Assembly: GCF_002902565.1 (NCBI RefSeq)
Contig: NZ_PPRC01000082.1
Span: 1-54,778 of the forward strand
DNA from: Staphylococcus petrasii
GTDB lineage: Bacteria; Bacillota; Bacilli; Staphylococcales; Staphylococcaceae
Length of the DNA: 54,778 bases
Direction: 5' to 3'
Made by a program: the position numbers and the translations under genes
Shown: positions 8,608 to 17,282 of the stretch, piece by piece
How the letters are laid out: each line of letters begins with the position of its first letter
How positions within the stretch are numbered: position 1 is the first letter of the stretch
Notes under the pieces: model-generated
What the model saw: the letters and a program-made list of their open reading frames with translations, nothing else
The model's database searches: none
What the model was told of the DNA's origin: nothing

Positions 8608-8684
8608 CCTTAACGTTTAATTCTTTATGATTAAATTATAGTCATCATCTACAAAGGAGTATGCGCTATGACGTAACGTTAAGG
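8608..8684 (-). promoter_or_regulatory. inverted repeat ahead of the MerR-type gene
   Basis: The 11-base arms ACCTTAACGTT (8608-8618) and AACGTTAAGGT (8674-8684) are separated by 55 bases. On the minus strand the first arm overlaps a TTGACC that could be a -35 element. The second arm lies just ahead of the regulator start. Each arm contains the self-complementary TAACGTTA. It could be a double operator for the MerR/TipA protein, or it could form a long hairpin after the DNA glycosylase gene. Confidence 0.4.
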
Positions 8685-9326
8685 TCAACCTTTTTCTATA
8701 AAATATTTATCTAAAAAGGTATAGCGTTCTTCTCCTTTTCCATTAAAATAATTTTTCCCAAAATTATCCAATAACGCATGGAATTCATTCGCATCTTGAT
8801 TTGTAAAATGAGAAGGCAAGGTAATTTGCTTTTTAAATTTATCGTAACTTTCTGTATGGGTATAGCCTAACTTACTATACAAACGTCTTGTGTAACTATC
8901 AGGGATAAACTCGACACCTTCAAAGACATAGACGAGTAAAACATCAGCAGTTTCGCTACCAATCCCACGAATTTTTAGTAATTCTTTTCTTAAGTTATCG
9001 CCATAATATTGAGCAATTTTTTCATAATCAAAATTAAATTGATTTAACCACTGAAATAAAGCGTGAATGGCTTTTCCTTTATTTTTATAAAATCCGCTAG
9101 ATCGGATGACTTCTTGTAATTCTTCTAATGGGAGATCCAGAATCTTTTGAGGTTCAAATTGCGTTTCCTCTCTTAATCTTAATAATGCCATATCTGCATT
9201 CTTCCAATTCGTATTCTGTACAAGAATTGCCCCAAGCATCATTTCCTCCGGTGTTTCTGCTGGCCACCAACCTTGTGGGCCCATGTGCTTCAATAGTTCG
9301 TTATAAAGTGTTTCTGTACTAAGCAT
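8685..9326 (-). CDS. HhH-GPD DNA glycosylase, endonuclease III-like
   Basis: The 213-residue protein has the helix-hairpin-helix/GPD base-excision repair fold. The hairpin reads LLKIRGIGSETADVLL (near residues 117-132) and the catalytic Asp143 is in FIPDSYTRRL. The Lys that endonuclease III uses for AP-lyase chemistry (GVGRKTA) is replaced by Glu125. The C-terminal 4Fe-4S cysteine cluster is absent; there is no cysteine at all. It should therefore be a monofunctional glycosylase, possibly acting on alkylated bases like the MagIII/AlkA branch. That specificity is inferred. I chose the ATG at 9326; up to eight more residues are possible from 9350. Confidence 0.82.
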   Translation of the reverse strand: MLSTETLYNELLKHMGPQGWWPAETPEEMMLGAILVQNTNWKNADMALLRLREETQFEPQKILDLPLEELQEVIRSSGFYKNKGKAIHALFQWLNQFNFDYEKIAQYYGDNLRKELLKIRGIGSETADVLLVYVFEGVEFIPDSYTRRLYSKLGYTHTESYDKFKKQITLPSHFTNQDANEFHALLDNFGKNYFNGKGEERYTFLDKYFIEKG

Positions 9327-9358
9327 CTCTATTTCCACTCCATTCATCACATAACAAC

Positions 9359-9386
9359 ACCCTCACAAATCGAAATTTATGAGGGT
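9359..9386 (-). terminator. hairpin after argS
   Basis: The arms ACCCTCACAAAT (9359-9370) and ATTTATGAGGGT (9375-9386) pair over 12 bp with one mismatch around a CGAA loop. It lies past the argS stop on the minus strand. The following sequence has few T, so it is a weak terminator or an mRNA-stabilising hairpin. Confidence 0.5.
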
Positions 9387-9421
9387 ATAACAAAAATATT
9401 TAAAATAATTTGATTATATAA

Positions 9422-11083
9422 TTACATAGATTCTGGTGCAGATACACCTACTAATGCTAGAGCATTGTGGAATGTAATTTTAACAGCTTCTACTAATGCC
9501 ACGTGTGCTTTTGTTTTTTCTGCATCATCTGTTAATACTTTTTCAGCATTATAGAATTTGTGAAATGCAGAAGCTAAATCTTGAATATAATTTGTTAAAC
9601 GATGTGGTGCGCGACTTTCTGCTGCACTTTCAATTGTTGGTTCAAATTCAGCAACTTTCTTCAATAAGTCAATTGCTTTTTCATTAGTGATTGTTGAAAA
9701 GTCTGCGTCAGTTGTTACTTCGACACCTTGTTCTTTCGCTTGTTTCAAGATTGAACAGATACGTGCATGCGCATATTGTGCATAATAAATAGGGTTATCT
9801 TGTGATTGTTCTTTCGCAAGTTCTAAATCAAAGTCGAAGTGTGAATCTGGGCTACGCATTGTTAAGAAGTAACGTGCGGCATCAATACCTACTTCATCCA
9901 TGATTTCACGTAATGTAATCGCATTACCAGTACGCTTACTCATTTTCACTTCTTCACCGTTTTGCATTAAACGTACCATTTGCATAATTTGGATTTCAAG
10001 ACGATCACTATCTACGCCAAATGTTTCAAGACTTGCTTTAAGGCGATTGATATAACCATGATGATCGGCACCCATTAAGTCGATTAAGATGTCATTGCCA
10101 CGATTGATTTTATTATAGTGATAAGCAGTATCTGGTGTGAAGTAAGTGTAATTACCATCTTTTTTGATTAATACACGGTCTTTATCATCTTTAAAGTCTG
10201 ACGTACGTAGCCAAGTCGCACCGTCTGCTTCATATGTGTAACCTAATTGGTTCATTTTGTCTAAAGTTTCTTTAATCGCACCATTTTCATATAAAGATGT
10301 TTCACTGAACCAGTTATCGAAATGTACATTGAAATCTGCTAAGTCTTTTTTCAATTTATCCATTTCATAATCGACACCTAATTGTCTGAACGTTTTTAGA
10401 CGTTCATCATCAGAGTAGTCTTTCATTTCAGGATGTTTATCTGCTAAATCTTTACCGATTTCAATAATATCTTTACCGTTATAGCCATCAGCTGGCATTT
10501 CGTGGTTAGTATCTCCAAGCGCTTTAAAGAAACGAGTTTCAATTGAACGTGCTAAGTTAGTAATTTGATTACCAGCGTCATTAATATAGTACTCACGAGT
10601 TACATCATAACCAGCAGCAATTAAAATATTTGCTAAAGAATCACCTACAGCCGCATTTCGAGCATGGCCAATGTGTAAATCACCTGTTGGGTTAGCTGAA
10701 ACATATTCTAATAAGATTTTTTTATTTTTTGGTTCTTCAGAATAACCAAATTTATCGCCTTTATTAATTGCCTCTGGAATTACTGCAGTTAAATATTGAT
10801 TATCTAAGTAGAAGTTAATAAACCCAGGACCTGCAATGTCTACTTTTTTAACATTGGCTTTACTTGTATCCAAATTATCAACGATCGCTTGAGCAATCTC
10901 ACGCGGATTACGTTTAGCAATTTTAGTTAATACCATCGCGATATTAGTTGAATAGTCTCCATTTTTAGTATCTTTTGGAATTTCAATTTTAATTTCAGGA
11001 ATATCTTCAGCAAGTTCAGCTTTTTTAATACTTGTTTCAATCTCTTGTACTAACGTTTGTTTTACTTGTTCAATAATATTCAT
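9422..11083 (-). CDS. argS: arginyl-tRNA synthetase
   Basis: This class I aminoacyl-tRNA synthetase charges tRNA-Arg with arginine in the cytoplasm. Its 553 residues are the normal bacterial length. The N-terminal Arg-specific domain (about 1-110) precedes the HIGH motif in [20 protein letters not shown]. The second signature is [11 protein letters not shown], so this enzyme has a KMSK motif, which many ArgRS lack. The C-terminal anticodon-binding helical domain ends [13 protein letters not shown]. The start overlaps the DUF1934 stop as TAATG, with AAGGAGATAGGC ahead, so the two are translationally coupled. Confidence 0.97.
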   Translation of the reverse strand: MNIIEQVKQTLVQEIETSIKKAELAEDIPEIKIEIPKDTKNGDYSTNIAMVLTKIAKRNPREIAQAIVDNLDTSKANVKKVDIAGPGFINFYLDNQYLTAVIPEAINKGDKFGYSEEPKNKKILLEYVSANPTGDLHIGHARNAAVGDSLANILIAAGYDVTREYYINDAGNQITNLARSIETRFFKALGDTNHEMPADGYNGKDIIEIGKDLADKHPEMKDYSDDERLKTFRQLGVDYEMDKLKKDLADFNVHFDNWFSETSLYENGAIKETLDKMNQLGYTYEADGATWLRTSDFKDDKDRVLIKKDGNYTYFTPDTAYHYNKINRGNDILIDLMGADHHGYINRLKASLETFGVDSDRLEIQIMQMVRLMQNGEEVKMSKRTGNAITLREIMDEVGIDAARYFLTMRSPDSHFDFDLELAKEQSQDNPIYYAQYAHARICSILKQAKEQGVEVTTDADFSTITNEKAIDLLKKVAEFEPTIESAAESRAPHRLTNYIQDLASAFHKFYNAEKVLTDDAEKTKAHVALVEAVKITFHNALALVGVSAPESM

Positions 11084-11496
11084 TAGCCTATCTCCTTATA
11101 ATTAATTTCATATTGATATGAGCCCATTTTTTCATCATTTTGATGTAACTCGTATTGAATTTTTAACTTTCCACCATTGTCATTAACGAAGTGAAGTATA
11201 CTACGTGTTTTCACTGTTAATGGAATACGCCCAGCTGGAATGTCATAAAGTGTTGTTGTTTCTTGACCTTCGATAAAGTGGAGATTCATATTAATATCAC
11301 CTTTGCGTATTAATTTTACACCACTTTCTTCAATCTTAATCGTCACATTAACAACCGCTTCTTCAATTTGTTCTTGATAACGAATGTAGTCAGCATTCTT
11401 TTTCTGCCAAGATCCTTGTGCTGCAAACTCAAATTTTTGCTTCTCACCATTTTGTTTTAAGACTTGTTTCGTTTGAATGTTTATATTCTTATCCAA
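11083..11496 (-). CDS. DUF1934 protein, YwiB-like
   Basis: The DUF1934 family forms small lipocalin-like beta barrels encoded upstream of argS in Bacillus (ywiB) and staphylococci. The pattern of alternating hydrophobic strands ([60 protein letters not shown]) fits. No active-site motif is known. The start is uncertain. I prefer TTG at 11496, behind AAGGTGAG. A GTG at 11508 and a TTG at 11529 are also in frame but have weaker ribosome sites. It is coupled to argS by a 1-base stop/start overlap. Confidence 0.8.
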   Translation of the reverse strand: MDKNINIQTKQVLKQNGEKQKFEFAAQGSWQKKNADYIRYQEQIEEAVVNVTIKIEESGVKLIRKGDINMNLHFIEGQETTTLYDIPAGRIPLTVKTRSILHFVNDNGGKLKIQYELHQNDEKMGSYQYEINYKEIG

Positions 11497-11680
11497 CGTT
11501 AGACTCACCTTAACTTCTAAATAATACAAATTATTATAGCATAGATTGAGTAGTGCTTGTAGTTGATAGATATAGGTTATTAAGGCATTTTAAAGAAATT
11601 TAAATATGTCTTTTTTTACAGCGTAAATTCGGAAAGACAACTGACTTAATAATGATAAATAGGCGACTATAGTCACGCCT

Positions 11681-11713
11681 AAAAATCCCCTCACTACTGC
11701 AATAGTGAGGGGA
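11681..11713 (-). terminator. terminator of the 45-residue gene
   Basis: A perfect 11-bp stem, TCCCCTCACTA (11686-11696) with TAGTGAGGGGA (11703-11713), has a CTGCAA loop. The minus-strand transcript then meets five T. It ends the small minus-strand gene that lies upstream. Confidence 0.85.
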
Positions 11714-11836
11714 TTGGTGTATTCATACTAGAATTCTTGTTAATTAAATTATAACACTGCTCAGTAGTGAAATGGAAAAAGTTACTTTTAATAGAGTGTA
11801 TTTTTACAATATTAACTAATGTGGTGTTCTAACTCA

Positions 11837-11974
11837 TTATTTACGTTTAGCTAAGTCTGCTTTAGACTCAATTTCTACAATATCATAATTATACTTTTCC
11901 AAAAGTATTGTATATTTCCAGAAATAAATGATGCCGAAAGTCAATGTTGTAACAAATAGTAAGAATTTATACAT
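11837..11974 (-). CDS. 45-residue single-span membrane protein
   Basis: A short gene with a good ribosome site (AGAGGA, 7 bases before ATG). It encodes 45 residues: an N-terminal hydrophobic helix (MYKFLLFVTTLTFGIIYFW) followed by a charged tail (ILLEKYNYDIVEIE, then SKADLAKRK). The layout is that of a small inner-membrane protein with one helix and a cytoplasmic or external amphipathic tail. It is followed by a strong terminator and sits alone between argS/DUF1934 and the Excalibur gene. I do not recognise a named family. The supporting evidence is the start site, the protein-like composition and the terminator. Confidence 0.65.
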   Translation of the reverse strand: MYKFLLFVTTLTFGIIYFWKYTILLEKYNYDIVEIESKADLAKRK

Positions 11975-12081
11975 TTGTGTGTCCTCTTATTTCATATTTT
12001 AGTTAATTTAACTACTTTAATTATACCATTAAACTGGAAAATAATTTTTATATCATCGATTAATTTACTATAGAGCAAAAT

Positions 12082-12119
12082 AAAAACACTTGCTTTCTCG
12101 TGTAAACGTAGAAAACAAG
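12082..12119 (-). terminator. terminator of the Excalibur-domain gene
   Basis: The arms CTTGCTTTCT (12089-12098) and AGAAAACAAG (12110-12119) pair with one mismatch. The minus-strand transcript runs into GTGTTTTTATTTT. Confidence 0.7.
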
Positions 12120-12134
12120 CATTTTAAACTAATA

Positions 12135-12716
12135 TTAATTAACTTCACAAGCCGTGCCATCTTTGTCACGATCTAAACTATCGTCATAAGCTGGACTTCC
12201 TTTAGCAACACCATTTGGGTACACCTGTCTTAAGGCAGTACAATTTGCGAAACTAGTAGTGCTAGCAGATTCACTGGCATTTGCCACACTTTCTTCTTGA
12301 GTAGATTGAGGTTCATTACTATTTACTTCAGTTGAACTATCTTGTAAATTAGTATCTTTATTCTCTTCTTTAGTTAGTGGCTCTTTATAATAAGAATCAT
12401 TGTCCTTTTCATTATTTTGAGAATTGTCATTCTCCTCGTTCTGCTCATTATCGTTTTCTTCAGCACTTTCTTGCGTTGCAGTTTCTTGACTGCTAACCTC
12501 TTTTAAATTGTCTTCTGAAGTCTCGTCTTCAACTGTATCTTCTTCAGTACTTTTTTCTTGAGTTCTTTTTTCAGAAGTAATTTTATCTTCATTATGAGTA
12601 TCATCTTTTGGTGTAACAAATATAGCGTTACATCCACCTATTAACATAATTAATAATATTAAAACTCCAAAACAACCTAAACACCCACAACAACCTCGAG
12701 AACCGTTATTATCCAT
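12135..12716 (-). CDS. surface protein with C-terminal Excalibur domain
   Basis: This 193-residue protein appears to be membrane-anchored and exposed outside. It starts with a cysteine-rich stretch (RGCCGCLGCFG) and a hydrophobic segment (VLILLIMLIGGC) that could be a transmembrane anchor or end in a lipobox cysteine. A low-complexity linker of about 110 residues rich in Glu, Asn, Ser and Thr follows. The C-terminal 40 residues are an Excalibur domain (NCTALRQVYPNGVAKGSPAY, then SLDRDKDGTACE), whose DxDxDGxxCE loop binds calcium in related proteins. The two domain cysteines probably form a disulfide. The role is unknown. The cysteine cluster before the helix is unusual and could be palmitoylated or bind metal. 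Confidence 0.8.
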   Translation of the reverse strand: MDNNGSRGCCGCLGCFGVLILLIMLIGGCNAIFVTPKDDTHNEDKITSEKRTQEKSTEEDTVEDETSEDNLKEVSSQETATQESAEENDNEQNEENDNSQNNEKDNDSYYKEPLTKEENKDTNLQDSSTEVNSNEPQSTQEESVANASESASTTSFANCTALRQVYPNGVAKGSPAYDDSLDRDKDGTACEVN

Positions 12717-12841
12717 TTTTTATTCTCCCTTTAAAATAATATTATGTATAAATTAATTGTAAAATACATTATAATTAGTTTCAATTTTAATTTTACAAAC
12801 GAAAAATTTAAAAAATGGATAAAAAGTATAGCTTTAACAAA

Positions 12842-12890
12842 TAAAAATTAGCTCGTAAGAATATGTTTTTTAATCAAGTCTTACGAGCTA
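12842..12890 (-). terminator. adh terminator
   Basis: A perfect 12-bp stem pairs TAGCTCGTAAGA (12849-12860) with TCTTACGAGCTA (12879-12890). The minus-strand transcript then runs into TTTTTATTT. Confidence 0.8.
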
Positions 12891-12928
12891 CCACAATGTG
12901 AGTGAGAACTAATTATTTATATCTTCAT

Positions 12929-13939
12929 TTAAAATTTAATTACCATGCGTCCGGTAATTGTTCCTTCTTCCATTTCCTCAAAAATGTCATTAATTTCTTC
13001 TAATTCACGAGTTTGAACTTTTGGTACAACTTTTCCTTCTGCAGCAAATTGGAAAGCTTCTTTCAAATCTTGTCGTGTACCCACTAATGAGCCAATGACT
13101 TCAATGCCATCTAGCACTAAACGTGGAATTTCTAAATCCATTTTTTCAACTGGTAAACCAACCGCTACGACACGCGCCCCTGCCTTAACAACATCTACTG
13201 CTTGGTTAAATGGTGTTTTAGCAACTGAAGTCACCACTGTAGCATCTAACCCTTTATTATCTGTTGCTTTATTGACTTCTTCAACGGCATCTTGATTAAG
13301 TGTATTGATTACTACATCTGCCCCTAATTCTTTAGCGAAATTTAATTTATCATCGTTGATATCAAATGCTACCACTTTAGCGTTAAACACATTCTTCGCG
13401 TATTGAAGCGCTAAGTTACCTAAACCACCCACGCCAAAGATACCAATCCATTGACCTGGTCTAATATTACTTACTTTCACCGCTTTATAAGTTGTGACGC
13501 CAGCACATGTAATAGATGAAGCTGCTGCTGGATCTAAATCTTCAGGAACTTTGACTGCATAATCCGCTGTAACAATTACTTGCTCAGCCATTGCCCCATC
13601 GACTGTATAACCAGCATTTTTCACGTCACGACATAGCGTTTCACGTCCTGTCGTACAATATTCGCAATGCCCGCAGCTTTCGAACATCCAAGCGATGGAT
13701 ACACGGTCACCTACTTTAAGTGACTCTACATCTTCTGCGACTTCAACTACTCGTCCAATACCTTCATGACCTAACACGCGTCCTGTAACATCACCAAAAT
13801 CTGCATTTTTAACATGTAAATCTGTATGACACACGCCACAATATTCTGTCTGAACTAAAGCTTCACCAGGTTCTAATTGACGTAATTCTTTGTTCTCAAC
13901 ACTTACTTTATGATCTTGAGTTACTACTGCTGCTTTCAT
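12929..13939 (-). CDS. adh1: zinc-dependent alcohol dehydrogenase
   Basis: This 336-residue medium-chain NAD-dependent alcohol dehydrogenase reduces acetaldehyde or oxidises ethanol and other primary alcohols. Catalytic zinc ligands are Cys in [10 protein letters not shown] and His in GHEGIG. The structural zinc loop [15 protein letters not shown] has the four expected cysteines. The Rossmann motif is [11 protein letters not shown]. The start at 13939 follows AAGGAGTGGTTTACC. It lies where adh1 is found in S. aureus. It diverges from larA, and the 287-base gap holds both promoters. Together the two neighbours suggest fermentative metabolism, but shared control is inferred. Confidence 0.93.
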   Translation of the reverse strand: MKAAVVTQDHKVSVENKELRQLEPGEALVQTEYCGVCHTDLHVKNADFGDVTGRVLGHEGIGRVVEVAEDVESLKVGDRVSIAWMFESCGHCEYCTTGRETLCRDVKNAGYTVDGAMAEQVIVTADYAVKVPEDLDPAAASSITCAGVTTYKAVKVSNIRPGQWIGIFGVGGLGNLALQYAKNVFNAKVVAFDINDDKLNFAKELGADVVINTLNQDAVEEVNKATDNKGLDATVVTSVAKTPFNQAVDVVKAGARVVAVGLPVEKMDLEIPRLVLDGIEVIGSLVGTRQDLKEAFQFAAEGKVVPKVQTRELEEINDIFEEMEEGTITGRMVIKF

Positions 13940-14045
13940 GGTAAACCACTCCTTGTTCAATAATTAAGATATTTTCAATGTGATTATATAATGAAAGTAC
14001 GCTTACAAATTTGTAGATATTTCATCTTTATATTGTCTAAATTAG

Positions 14046-14163
14046 TAATTTTTATTTTGAAAATTAAGGCAAAAAATTCCATCATTTATTTTCAAAAATA
14101 ATTTCCTAAGAAATATACATCTACTTACGGTTTAAGAAAAATAAATATTTAATATGATATAAT
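14046..14163 (+). promoter_or_regulatory. larA upstream region with extended -10 and inverted repeat
   Basis: TGATATAAT at 14155-14163 is an exact extended -10 (TGnTATAAT), 64 bases before the larA GTG; no good -35 is present. Upstream, TTATTTTGAAAAT and ATTTTCAAAAATAA (about 14049-14102) form an interrupted inverted repeat that could be an operator. Weak -35 contacts plus an upstream repeat would suit an activator-dependent promoter. Confidence 0.5.
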
Positions 14164-14226
14164 TTAAAATGTAAGAAATATAGTTGTATTTACTAAAATA
14201 CACCATAATAAAGGGAGGGATTAGCT

Positions 14227-15489
14227 GTGAAGACACACGTTTTATATGGTAAGTCTGAAATAGCAGTTAATGTACCTGATGATAGTACAGTCATTGAACC
14301 ACAAAATATTGATGCGCTAGAAGATTATACTTCAGCGATTCAAGATGTTTTAAGACATCCTACTGGTACTAAACCATTGAAAGAATTAGTTAAGAGTGAC
14401 GATATTGTTTCTATTGTAATTAGTGACATTACACGTCCAACACCTAACCATATATTAGTACCTTTACTTATCGAAGAGTTAAACCATGTACCACGTGAAA
14501 ATTTCGTTATTATTAATGGCACTGGCACACATCGTGATCAAACACGTGATGAACTTATTCAAATGTTAGGTGAAGACATCGTTGATAGCGTAAAAATTGT
14601 TCATAATCATTGCGATGAAAAAGAAAGTCTAGTTAAAGTTGGACACAGTAAATATGGTTGTGACGCTTATTTAAATAAAGATTATGTAGAATCTGATTTT
14701 AAAATTGTCACTGGCTTTATTGAACCTCATTTCTTTGCAGGCTTTTCAGGAGGCCCTAAAGGCATTATGCCTGGTATCGCAGGACTTGAAACAATCAAAA
14801 CTTTCCATAATGCGAAAATGATTGGCGACCCTCGATCTACATGGGGTAACTTAGAAGATAATCCTGTACAAGATATGGCTCGCGAAGTGAACAGAATGTG
14901 TAAACCTGACTTTATGCTTAACGTAGCTTTAAACAAAGATAAAAAAATCACTGCTGCCTTTGGTGGTGAAGTGTTTGAAGCGCATAAAGAAGGCTGTGCT
15001 TATGTTAAAGAACACGCCATGTTTAAATGTGATGACCGCTTTGATATCGTTATTGCTTCAAATTCTGGTTATCCTTTAGACCAAAACTTATACCAAACTG
15101 TTAAAGGTATGAGCGCAGCTAGTAAAGTTGTTAAGGAAAATGGAACAATTATCATGGTATCTGAATGTGCAGATGGCTTCCCAGACCATGGTAAATTCGC
15201 TGAAATATTTAAAATGGCGGATACGCCACAAGGTATCTTAGATCTTATCCATGATCCTAACTTTTCAGAAGTGGACCAATGGCAAGTTCAAAAACAAGCA
15301 AGCATTCAAACATTCGCAAATGTCTACGTTTATTCACAACTGACAGACCAACAATTAAAAGATTCAATGTTGAATCCAACTTCAAACATCGAACAAACCA
15401 TTGCAGAATTAGAAGAACAAGCAGGACGTAAACTAAGTATCGGCGTTATGCCACAAGGACCATTAACAATTCCATACGTAGAAGAATAA
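14227..15489 (+). CDS. larA: nickel-dependent lactate racemase LarA
   Basis: LarA interconverts D- and L-lactate using the nickel-pincer nucleotide cofactor bound through a lysine. The 420-residue protein has the family residues in the expected order: His102 (GTGTHRD), His168 (FIEPHFFAG), Lys178 (SGGPKGIMPG) and His194 (KTFHNAK). These correspond to His108, His174, Lys184 and His200 of the L. plantarum enzyme with a constant offset of six. LarA-family proteins also include racemases for other 2-hydroxy acids, so lactate is likely but not proved. The start is GTG behind AAAGGGAGGG. It is the first gene of larA-larE-larB-larC, which together make enzyme and cofactor. Confidence 0.92.
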   Translation: MKTHVLYGKSEIAVNVPDDSTVIEPQNIDALEDYTSAIQDVLRHPTGTKPLKELVKSDDIVSIVISDITRPTPNHILVPLLIEELNHVPRENFVIINGTGTHRDQTRDELIQMLGEDIVDSVKIVHNHCDEKESLVKVGHSKYGCDAYLNKDYVESDFKIVTGFIEPHFFAGFSGGPKGIMPGIAGLETIKTFHNAKMIGDPRSTWGNLEDNPVQDMAREVNRMCKPDFMLNVALNKDKKITAAFGGEVFEAHKEGCAYVKEHAMFKCDDRFDIVIASNSGYPLDQNLYQTVKGMSAASKVVKENGTIIMVSECADGFPDHGKFAEIFKMADTPQGILDLIHDPNFSEVDQWQVQKQASIQTFANVYVYSQLTDQQLKDSMLNPTSNIEQTIAELEEQAGRKLSIGVMPQGPLTIPYVEE

Positions 15490-15520
15490 TTAGGCGTGTT
15501 GTTATATTAATCAAAAATAA

Positions 15521-15645
15521 CAAGACGGATAGAAAGCCCTTGGCAATCGAGAAAATGCAATGTGTAATGAAGGGAATTTACTAGACGTAAATGAGCAATT
15601 TACGCATAAATTGCCGAAGAGTGAAAGGGCTTGTCTATTGTCTTG
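15521..15645 (+). ncRNA. structured RNA element between larA and larE
   Basis: The 180-base gap inside the lar operon folds strongly. The outer strands 15521-15541 and 15625-15645 pair over about 20 bp with only two single-base bulges (CAAGAC with GTCTTG, ATAGA with TCTAT, AAGCCCTT with AAGGGCTT). Inside this are GGCAAT/ATTGCC (6 bp), ATGTGTAA/TTACGCAT (8 bp, one G-U) and the hairpin ATTTAC-TAGAC-GTAAAT. A second ATTTAC downstream can compete for GTAAAT, so two folds are possible. The asymmetric internal loops look like those of a cis-acting RNA. It matches no riboswitch consensus I know. It has no T-run, so it is not a simple terminator. It could set larEBC expression relative to larA. Confidence 0.6.
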
Positions 15646-15668
15646 AATAATTGGAAGGAATGATAAAC

Positions 15669-16496
15669 ATGACTGAATTAAACAATAAAGAATTAAAATT
15701 AGACACATTATTAAAAGATATGAAAAGCGTTGTAATCGCCTTTTCAGGTGGTGTAGACAGTAGTCTAGTTCTTAAAAAAGCAATTGATGTATTAGGCACT
15801 GAAAACGTTAAACCAGTTGTTGTGAAATCTGAACTTTTCAGAAACGAAGAATTTAACCAAGCGATTGAGTTAGGTCGTGAGCTAGGCGTTGAAGTGATGG
15901 AAGCTGAAATGGCTGAATTAGAAGACGAAAACATCGTGAAGAATACGCCTGAAAGCTGGTATTACAGTAAACGTTTAATGTATGGCAAACTAGATGAAAT
16001 TAAAGAACAATTAGGCTTTAATTACGTATTAGATGGCATGATTATGGACGATTTAGAAGATTTCCGTCCAGGTTTAAAAGCACGTGAAGAATTTGGCGTT
16101 CGTAGTGTCTTACAAGAAGCAAGCTTATATAAAACTGAAGTGCGTGAATTAAGCCAACAACTTGGTTTACCAGTATGGAATAAACCTGCATTATGTAGCT
16201 TAGCTTCACGTATCCCTTACGGCGAAGAGTTAAGCTTCACTAAAGTAAACAAAGTAAATGAAGCTGAAAAATATATCTTAAGCTTAGGCGTAAATAACGT
16301 ACGTGTACGTTATCACCACAACATTGCACGTATTGAAGTAGCAGAAGATGATTTAATGACAGTGATTAACAACAATTCAAATATCACATTACGCTTAAAA
16401 GAACTTGGTTTCGACTATGTTACTGTAGATTTAGAAGGTTACAGAACAGGTAGCATGAACGAAGTGATAGATACAGATACAACTAAACTAGTATAA
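15669..16496 (+). CDS. larE: LarE sacrificial sulfur transferase
   Basis: LarE is an ATP-dependent PP-loop enzyme. It adenylates the pyridinium carboxylates of the cofactor precursor and converts them to thiocarboxylates. In the L. plantarum enzyme the sulfur comes from its own cysteine, leaving dehydroalanine. The 275-residue protein has the PP-loop SGGVDSS at 26-32. Cys176 in NKPALCSLASR is at exactly the number of the sacrificial cysteine in L. plantarum, so this should be the sacrificial type rather than a 4Fe-4S LarE. The start is ATG at 15669, nine bases after AAGGA; ORFs from 15651 add six unlikely residues. It follows the structured RNA and precedes larB by 12 bases. Confidence 0.93.
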   Translation: MTELNNKELKLDTLLKDMKSVVIAFSGGVDSSLVLKKAIDVLGTENVKPVVVKSELFRNEEFNQAIELGRELGVEVMEAEMAELEDENIVKNTPESWYYSKRLMYGKLDEIKEQLGFNYVLDGMIMDDLEDFRPGLKAREEFGVRSVLQEASLYKTEVRELSQQLGLPVWNKPALCSLASRIPYGEELSFTKVNKVNEAEKYILSLGVNNVRVRYHHNIARIEVAEDDLMTVINNNSNITLRLKELGFDYVTVDLEGYRTGSMNEVIDTDTTKLV

Positions 16497-16508
16497 GGAA
16501 GTATACAC

Positions 16509-17267
16509 ATGAGTAAAGATTCTAACTTTATTAAAGACTTGCTCGAAAGTGTAAAATCAAATCAAATATCTATTGATGAAGCTAAAGCCCAACTCAGTCA
16601 TTATGACGAATTGGGCTTTGCTAAAATTGATTTACATAGAGCAAAGCGCCAAGGCTTTCCTGAAGTCATCTTCGGTCAAGGGAAGACAAAAGAACAAATT
16701 AACCAGATTATTACAAGTTTACTTCACCATGAAACTACTATACTTGCTACACGTGTAAACGAAGCTAAAGCATCCCATGTTTTAGAACATCATCCTGAAT
16801 TAGAATATCACCCTGAAGCGCAAATCATATGTACACCGATTGATACCATCAAAAAATCAAATCACTATATCTCAGTATTATGTGCTGGTACATCTGACTT
16901 TCCTATTGCTGAAGAAGCTGCTATTACTGCTGAAGTCATGGGGATACAAGTGAAACGTTTTTATGATGTGGGTGTTTCTGGTATTCATCGTTTATTTGAA
17001 CAAATCCAAGAAATTCGTCGCGGTAAAGTTTCTGTGGTGATAGCCGGAATGGAAGGCGCACTCGCAAGTGTAGTTGGTGGATTAGTTGACCATCCAGTTT
17101 ATGCAGTCCCTACAAGTATAGGTTATGGCGCCAATTTAAATGGTGTCACTACCCTATTATCAATGGTTAATTCATGCGCCCCAGGTACTAGTGTTCTTAA
17201 TATAGATAATGGATTTGGCGCTGGCTATAACGCTGCAATGATTATTAATATGTTAGAAAATAACTAG
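16509..17267 (+). CDS. larB: LarB nicotinic acid adenine dinucleotide carboxylase
   Basis: LarB carboxylates the pyridinium ring of nicotinic acid adenine dinucleotide at C5 and cleaves the pyrophosphate, giving the dicarboxylate mononucleotide used by LarE. The 252-residue protein resembles PurE/AIR carboxylase in its C-terminal half (VLCAGTSDFPIAEEAAITAE, then YDVGVSGIHRL and VVIAGMEGALASVVGGLVDH). The N-terminal part (GFAKIDLHRAKRQGFPEVIF) is typical of LarB. The gene is tightly packed between larE and larC. All expected regions are intact. Confidence 0.93.
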   Translation: MSKDSNFIKDLLESVKSNQISIDEAKAQLSHYDELGFAKIDLHRAKRQGFPEVIFGQGKTKEQINQIITSLLHHETTILATRVNEAKASHVLEHHPELEYHPEAQIICTPIDTIKKSNHYISVLCAGTSDFPIAEEAAITAEVMGIQVKRFYDVGVSGIHRLFEQIQEIRRGKVSVVIAGMEGALASVVGGLVDHPVYAVPTSIGYGANLNGVTTLLSMVNSCAPGTSVLNIDNGFGAGYNAAMIINMLENN

Positions 17268-17282
17268 AATGGAGTTATAAAC

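Noticed and set aside
15521-15645. T-box, SAM, TPP, cobalamin, purine or NiCo riboswitch in the lar gap
   Set aside because: The consensus motifs I know for these classes were looked for by eye and not found, so the element is reported as unclassified.
15511-15934. Minus-strand frames opposite the lar gap and the start of larE
   Set aside because: They are shadows of larE and of the structured RNA; they have no ribosome sites and low-quality composition.
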